Below are positions 8,259-12,500 of a stretch of DNA of 12,500 nt, one piece after another; the stretch's first letter is position 1, and every line of letters starts with the position of its first letter. Under the pieces are notes generated by a model. That model did no database searches. It was not told the origin of the DNA and saw nothing but the letters and a program-made list of their open reading frames with translations. A program made the position numbers and the translations under genes. Source of the stretch: Monoplex corrugatus (Eukaryota > Mollusca > Gastropoda > Littorinimorpha > Ranellidae); the NCBI GenBank assembly GCA_030674185.1, contig CM060312.1, positions 63,255,078 to 63,267,577 on the forward strand. The letters are read 5' to 3'.

Positions 8259-8625
8259 GATGATGATGATGTCGATGAGGATGATAACCGTGACGCTATG
8301 GAGTTCCATCTAGGATTGTGACTGCGTGACAGGGCTGTACTCTCTGCTTACTATCATAGCATATCCTGGCGTCAACCAGGCCTGAAAGATACAGGCACCT
8401 GTGGTGTTGTTGGTGAGAAGATTTGAGCAACACCCTCAGTGATGCATCCGTGAAGTGGATGAGACTCGACTGGTCTTCTCACTGAGCCCGTAGCACGCTC
8501 AGTTCTGAATAGGAGGCGGTTAGAGCCGAAAAATCCCACAATGATTTTTGAAGGGACTGATGAGGATTCGAACCCACAATCTTCCAGTTAGTAGTAGTCT
8601 GTTGCGAAGTTATTATGTATCAATT
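8259..8625 (-). mobile_element. Probable tRNA-derived SINE, minus strand, with (ATC)n tail
   Basis: On the minus strand a perfect Pol III B box, GGTTCGAATCC (8574-8564), follows a tRNA-like CTGGAAGATTGTG stretch. A body of about 300 bases follows, then an ATC/TCA-repeat tail (8286-8259). Head, body and short tandem tail in that order are the SINE plan. The A box at the expected 44-base spacing is not convincing, so the head is decayed. I do not recognise the body as a named family. Confidence 0.5.
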
Positions 8626-8644
8626 ATTGTAAAACATTGACTTC

Positions 8645-8950
8645 TACACGTCAGTTGGTCAAGCAGGTCAGACGTCAGACTTCCAGTCGGAAGGTCTGCG
8701 GTTCAATCCTGCCTGGGTTTCTCCATTCTGGTGGGTAAACGGCGGAGATGTTCCAGGTCAATATATGTGTAGACCTGTTAATGTATAAACCCCCTTCGCG
8801 TGTGTACGCACACAGAACACCGAGTGTGCATGTTAAAGATCCTGTAAGTCATGTAAGTGTCCAGTGATTTATGAAAACATGCAGACTTCCAGAATGCATC
8901 CCCACCGTAGACGAAGTGCGCAGACTATGCAGCAATATGCGCCTGCACAG
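8645..8950 (+). mobile_element. tRNA-derived SINE, plus strand (mollusc-type body)
   Basis: The head has an A box TGGTCAAGCAGG at 8656-8667 and a B box GGTTCAATCC at 8700-8709, exactly 44 bases apart as in a tRNA. The body continues with CCAGGTCAATATATGTGTAG, AACCCCCTTCGCGTGTGTAC and GTTAAAGATCCTGTAA, words I associate with a SINE common in mollusc genomes. The similarity I can follow fades around 8910-8950, and no clear tail is visible. It is non-autonomous and would depend on a LINE reverse transcriptase. Confidence 0.78.
8656..8709 (+). promoter_or_regulatory. Internal Pol III promoter (A and B boxes) of the plus-strand SINE
   Basis: The A box TGGTCAAGCAGG fits TRGCNNAGYNGG with few mismatches. 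The B box GGTTCAATCC fits GGTTCRANTCC apart from a shortened end. The 44-base spacing between box starts is tRNA-like. Whether it still drives transcription cannot be told from sequence. Confidence 0.7.
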
Positions 8951-9243
8951 TATGGGCGCATTCGATATAAAAATCAGCTTTGAAAACCCGCTTTGAACAC
9001 GCACAACACAACAACAAGGCTTGTGGTAATGGCTGTCTGGCACTGTCAGTCTTTTCACTGGGTTGAGGAATTAGAAACTGAAACAGCTTTGTCTGACAGG
9101 GGGACAAAGTGGGGAGACAAGGTCATAGAGTGGACAAGACTGGAGTGCTCCATATGTACAAGGAGTACATAAAATGATAAATTGATAAGTTGAATCACCA
9201 TGCACATGGCCCTGGCTGATCATTTTGATGTGATTATGCTTTG

Positions 9244-9333
9244 TGATGATGATGATGATGATGATGATGATGACGACGATGACGACGACGACGACGACGA
9301 TGATGATGACAATGATGACGATGACGATGGTGA
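9244..9333. repeat. (GAT/GAC)n trinucleotide array (LINE tail)
   Basis: About nine GAT units are followed by interspersed GAC and GAT units, with AAT and GGT at the end. Its position just beyond the minus-strand LINE stop and short 3' UTR shows it began as the retrotransposon's 3' tail. Confidence 0.92.
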
Positions 9334-9770
9334 TAGACTCTCCCGTCGATTTAAGAGATGCATATGCACACAGGTCTTTTAGTGCCTGTTATGGTTCATC
9401 TTGTGGGATACAAGAGCGATCCTGGAGAAACATATTCCTCCACAGATACTGTACGTGAAGGAGTCCTGCGGCCCTTGGGTCCTGCTCTGCCGGTCCATCT
9501 TCCGATAAGTAGCAGCTGTTTTTTGTGTGTGTTGTGATCGCGCCCTACGTGCACTGCTGTCTGCAAGTCATTCTGTTACGAGCAGTGTCTTAACCCTTGG
9601 TGGTGGTGATGCTGCAGCTCATATGGTTGGCCTTTTAGAGTATTCCTGTATCGCTTTAGCCGCGGTGTTCTTGCTTCAGTTCAGCTTGTCTCAGTTCTCG
9701 ATACAGGAGCCTCTTTGGGATGCAGTCCTTTTCCATACATCCCTAATTTCCGATACGTTAAAGAATGCAG
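9244..9770 (-). pseudogene. Decayed LINE 3' portion with zinc-finger C-terminus and GAT/GAC tail
   Basis: On the minus strand, CMEKDCIPKRLLYRELRQAE (about 9739-9680) matches the part of many LINE proteins that follows the RT domain (RM-DSRIPKQLLYGEL type). It is followed by several stops and frame changes. Near the end, YSICGGICFSRIALVSH and KMNHNRH with a TAA at 9381-9379 match the C-terminal CxxC...H...H zinc finger of the same proteins; the first Cys appears replaced by Tyr. After a short 3' UTR comes a GAT/GAC array (9333-9244), which on this strand is the ATC-type tail. The copy is 5'-truncated and cannot make protein. The clade is undetermined. Confidence 0.75.
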
Positions 9771-10215
9771 CATTTTAAAAAATATGATGAGACTTCAGCC
9801 TCTGAAGAAACAGATCTAGCCCATCATGAAATTCTTTATTGACTGGTTGAAGTTTTGCCCAGATCTCTTATGACGTCGGTCCCTTACGACCTCAGATTTT
9901 GGGAAAAAAAACAACCGTTATCTCAGCTGTGGCCTCTAAAAAAATCTTCCGTCTATGCACATACACACTCCTATCCCATCCCGACCTCCTCTGCATACAC
10001 ACGCTCGTTACTGACACTATTTCTTTCTTTGTTTCTTTTCTGTTCTTTTCTTTCCTTTGAGCGTTCCGATTTTTCTGGGTTTGCGTTTATGCACTTTGTT
10101 TTCGTCCACATTGTGTAGTCCGCACACGCCGTCTTTGGTGGACGTGCATGCATGCAGGATGTTCTACTGTTTCTATACGCCACCGAACATTGACATGACT
10201 AAAGGACCTGTGATG
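9771..10215. other. Non-coding stretch between two LINE relics
   Basis: No coding similarity recognised on either strand. It has a pyrimidine-rich T/C tract (about 10018-10060) and a GCATGCATGC word near 10146. It may be the target DNA into which the two minus-strand LINE fragments inserted. Confidence 0.5.
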
Positions 10216-10520
10216 TCATCATCATCGTCAGGTGCCTTGCTGCATGGCGTTGGCGATTATGGACTTCTATTGTCTCTATCAATTGTTGCCTCAAGCATCT
10301 CTTCCACCCTCCTTCTCCCCAGCCACTCTGCAAGTCCGTCTAGTATCTTCTCCCTGGATCTACCCGGTGCCCTCTTTCCATCCAGCTTTCCGTTGTGACC
10401 AGGTGCTCCAATTCCCCTTTCCTCATAAAATGGCCTGTAAATGTTGCCTGTCTTTTCCTAATCTTCCTTATGAATGATCTACTTGTGTCTGCCCCCATCA
10501 AGACTGTCTCGTTTGTTTTC
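10216..10520 (-). pseudogene. LINE endonuclease/reverse transcriptase C-terminal fragment
   Basis: On the minus strand the reading SRSFIRKIRKRQATFTGH, FMRKGELEHLVTT, then after a one-base frame change near 10390 GKLDGKRAPGRSREKILDGL and AEWLGRRRVEEML, matches the conserved region after the RT domain of a LINE family. That family typically reads RKRQ--F-GH-MR--LEHLVTTGK--G-R-RGRQREK. A second frame change near 10260 precedes IIANAMQQGT and a TGA at 10230-10228, the usual end of these proteins, followed by an ATC-type tail (10227-10216). Only the last ~100 codons remain. The clade is not certain. Confidence 0.78.
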
Positions 10521-10670
10521 TGTGATGTGCGTATCTGATATTCTCTGTGTATATACACATGATGGACTTTAGATAATGGCAGGTCTTCACAAATGTTGAT
10601 CTGCGAGACGGGAAAGAGGTGTCGTCTTGGCAGGATCGAACCCCAGACCTTCCAGAAACGAGCTAGAACC
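10519..10670 (-). mobile_element. Truncated SINE, same family as 8645-8950
   Basis: On the minus strand it has a B box GGTTCGATCC (10642-10633) preceded by CTGGAAGGTCTGG, matching the plus-strand copy's CGGAAGGTCTGCGG. Next comes CAGATCAACATTTGTGAAGA, which matches CAGGTCAATATATGTGTAGA of that copy, then GTGTATATACACAGAG and ATACGCAC words in the same order. The A-box portion is missing, so the copy is truncated in its tRNA-like head. It abuts the LINE fragment at 10520 in the same orientation. Confidence 0.65.
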
Positions 10671-10798
10671 TCTCTCTCTCTCTTCCCCTCCCCCCTATCT
10701 GATCACCCTTTAAAGAATGTCTGAAAGAAAAATACTTGTCCTGGTAAACTGAAAGAAAAAACAACAACAAACAAACCAAAACAAAGCAAAACAGAAAC
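10671..10798. other. CT run and non-coding DNA next to the candidate exon
   Basis: A short CT microsatellite (10671-10683) and C-rich stretch lead into A-rich sequence containing AACAACAACAAACAAACC. If the exon at 10799-11024 is real, this is the start of its downstream intron on the minus strand. Confidence 0.5.
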
Positions 10799-11024
10799 CT
10801 TCAAGGTACTTGTCGTCCGAGTCTTCACCAATGCTGATTTTAAACTGGTGCCATTCAACCTTGAGGACTCTCCCTTTGATGAAGTTTTGGGGTGTAGGTA
10901 CGGTCCAGCTGGTGCTGTGGTCCCACTCACTAAAGGTGAGATCATAGGCGTGCCCCGGGGTACGGGAAATGTCACAGGTGACAGCAGCTTCATGGGGTCC
11001 AGGTTCACTCCGTTGATGTAACAA
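10799..11024 (-). CDS. Candidate internal exon of an unrecognised protein, possibly frameshifted
   Basis: On the minus strand the block is bounded by an acceptor-like CACCATCCAG (AG at 11026-11025) and a donor-like GAAG|GTTTCT (GT at 10798-10797). One frame reads CDISRTPGHAYDLTFSEWDH, then STSWTVPTPQNFIKGRVL, then KVEWHQFKISIGEDSDDKY, with C/G-ending codons. It looks like a real folded-domain segment, but I do not recognise the family. At the 5' side the codon-biased frame is a different one, CYINGVNLDPMKL, with the switch near 10975-10985. Either there is a one-base indel (pseudogene or assembly error) or the first segment is coincidence and the whole exon uses the other frame (LLHQRSEPGPHEAAV). 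The ending phase (one base after GAA) would be compatible with the ACP exon start, but that is a one-in-three coincidence and not evidence of one gene. Confidence 0.5.
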
Positions 11025-11118
11025 CTGGATGGTGAAAGTTTTAAATATCAAGTTATTATCATGATTTTTTGTGTGCTTATGTTTGTAATCTTCTTTAAGG
11101 AAAAAAAGAAAAAGAGAT

Positions 11119-11160
11119 ATGTGTGTGTGTGTTTTGGTGGTGTGTGTGTGTGTGTTGTGG

Positions 11161-11191
<31 letters not shown>

Positions 11192-11443
11192 TGATGTGTG
11201 TGTGTGGTGTGTGTGTGTGTGTGTGTGTGTTGTGGTGTGTGTGTGTGGTTCGTTCGTTCAGTTATTTCTTTTAACGCCTATTTCATAATATGTACTTTTA
11301 GACGTGTGTGTTTGTGTTTGGTAAAGTGTGTGTGTGCGAGCATGTGTGGGTTTGTGTGTGCGGGGTGCGTGCGTGCGTGGTGAGTGTGTGTGTGTGGAGG
11401 TGGTGTGTGTGTGTGTGTGCGTGGTGTGTGTGTGTGTGTGTGT
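11119..11443. repeat. Degenerate (TG)n tract with GTGTGG variants
   Basis: Two TG-rich blocks (about 11119-11249 and 11319-11443) are broken by TGTGG, GATG and GCGTGCGTGC variants and separated by about 70 bases of unique sequence. The many interruptions indicate an older array than the pure runs at 681 and 5156. The Cys-Val and His-Thr frames across it are artefacts. Confidence 0.92.
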
Positions 11444-12372
11444 TCATATTTGAAGTTTTTGTTCACGAGGTGTTCACAGTATTAACAAAACAATAAAGCA
11501 ATTCGCATTGCTTGCTAATGTTTTCCTTACTGTCGTTTTTCGAATAGATTCGAAAACATTTATTGTCTATTTTCGTTTTAGTGCTGAATTAAAGCTAAGT
11601 GGTATTTTTTTCATGTCGACTTGTGGGAGATAAGACTTCAGTATCTGTATATCTGAAGGGTCACTCGTCAGTATTTATAAAAAGGGAATATTAAACGCTA
11701 ACTCTAACCTTAGCCCACCCTTAATCCTTTTATTCGGAAATGCTGATCCATCCACAGAGAAAACTGATAACTAAGATGAGGGTTTGGGTAGGGGTAGAGC
11801 CAGGGACCATTTTGTCGAGTAAAATAAATGTGAGTGTGTTGTTTCGAGTTCCAAGACAGGGGAAAGAAAGGTTGCCTTCCCTGTAAAGGTACGAACATAC
11901 AAAAACATGCAGACAAATAAAAAACAACACCTTTGCTCGGCGGAATTGACTGTCTCGTTAAAAATACAAAACGAAACAGAAACCTTTCAGAAAGACAACG
12001 CAAAAAAATGAAGTCTTTCTATCTTTTATTGTTGTTTAAAGCCCAGCCGACTGCGCAGAGCCATATCAGGGCTATAACCGCTTCAAAACACAAAACTTCA
12101 ACAGGAAAAAAAAAATAAAGAAAAGAAAAAATTAAGTACACATATCAATGCATTTGCCCACATAATCTAAGGACATGCCCCCGGTGTAGGACCATTCCGT
12201 CCGATTTATCGCACAGGGGAGACATTTAACAGAACTGCTCCTTTTAAAAAAGTACATCAGTCCAATACGCTTTGTACTAGATTTTTTTTTAAAACACATC
12301 CATTAAAGCTTTGTCTGCCCATGTGCTTTGTTGTTACCTCAAAATATGCGCGGGACAAATTATGTGTTACAT
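11444..12372. other. Non-coding stretch with no recognised gene
   Basis: AT-rich DNA; the frames of 61-97 codons on both strands show no domain or plausible codon bias. It contains a 20-bp near-palindrome at 11537-11556 (TTTTCGAAT, AG, ATTCGAAAA). CTAAC-rich and GGGTTTGGGTAGGGG-like segments lie at about 11697-11727 and 11779-11797. Nothing identifies a repeat family. Confidence 0.5.
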
Positions 12373-12500
12373 CAAGTCTTATCAAGTTTGATGGTCAAGT
12401 CTTATCAAGTGTGATGGTCAAGTCTAGTCTTATCCAGTTTGATGGTCATGTCTGATCAAGTGTGATGATCATGTCTTATCCAGTTTGATGGTCAACTCTT
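12373..12500. repeat. 23-bp minisatellite running off the right edge
   Basis: Units start at 12373, 12396, 12419 (28 bp, with a 5-base insertion), 12447 and 12470, and a sixth starts at 12493 and is cut by the window end. The consensus begins CAAGTCTTATCAAGTTTGAT. Alternate units carry GTTTGATG and GTGTGATG, suggesting a 46-bp two-unit period. The total array length is unknown. Confidence 0.92.

Noticed and set aside
8564..8574. Possible true tRNA gene on the minus strand
   Set aside because: Only the B box is good. I cannot fold an acceptor stem or find an A box at the right distance, and a SINE-like body and tail follow.
9527..9778. Plus-strand 83-codon frame
   Set aside because: The minus strand here carries LINE protein similarity (CIPKRLLYREL), so this frame is a shadow.
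10633..10665. Possible tRNA gene on the minus strand with TAGCTCG as A box
   Set aside because: The TAGCTCG word is only about 23 bases before the B box, too close for a tRNA, and the downstream sequence matches the SINE body at 8753-8840.
7481..11024. Joining the 10799-11024 exon and the ACP exon into one gene
   Set aside because: The splice phases fit, but that is one chance in three. The first exon's sequence does not resemble the KR or linker region that precedes the ACP in FAS.
11697..11805. Interstitial telomere-like sequence (CTAAC-rich, then GGGTTTGGGTAGGGG-like)
   Set aside because: There is no run of exact TTAGGG/CCCTAA units, only scattered resemblance in both orientations.
11710..12003. 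Minus-strand 97-codon frame
   Set aside because: No domain, no codon bias and Phe/Ser-rich content typical of AT-rich non-coding DNA.

Overview
The window is nuclear DNA from an animal. It has split coding exons, long CA/GT/GAT/TATG/CT microsatellites, minisatellites, an L2-type LINE, older LINE relics and tRNA-derived SINEs. One SINE body, with words such as GTTAAAGATCCTGTAA after a tRNA-like head, resembles a family I associate with molluscs. With a TE-less fatty-acid-synthase-like exon, this points to a lophotrochozoan, most likely a marine gastropod. That assignment is inference. There are no bacterial-style operons, tRNA/rRNA genes or CRISPR arrays.

Layout. 1-1590: non-coding, with a (CA)(CT) microsatellite and an ATT-rich tract. 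1597-4971: one long plus-strand LINE ORF (endonuclease plus reverse transcriptase), closed by a single in-frame TAG just after the YADD box. 4972-5606: its 3' region, carrying GC/GT and TATG arrays and two copies of the element's 3' terminus. 5607-6898: mostly featureless, with one (GAT)n array. 6899-7482: a seven-copy ~82-bp tandem array. It ends exactly at the stop codon of a minus-strand exon (7481-7650) encoding the acyl carrier protein domain of a fatty acid synthase-like or polyketide synthase-like protein. 7746-8257: CT/CTGT microsatellite and anonymous DNA. 8259-8950: two SINE-like units with head-to-head tRNA-like heads. 9244-9770: minus-strand LINE relic with a zinc-finger C-terminus and GAT/GAC tail. 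10216-10670: minus-strand LINE 3' fragment joined to a SINE fragment. 10799-11024: an unrecognised minus-strand exon candidate. 11119-11443: degenerate TG repeats. 12373-12500: a 23-bp minisatellite running off the right edge.

The host-gene content is small: one confident terminal exon and one candidate exon, both on the minus strand. Everything else that codes is retrotransposon-derived. The most notable points are the ACP exon ending without a thioesterase and carrying His in place of the near-invariant Asp of the Asp-Ser-Leu motif, the tandem array abutting its stop codon, the in-frame 27-bp minisatellite in the LINE protein, and the repeated LINE termini embedded in TATG repeats. No sequence search was possible, so family names rest on motif recognition.
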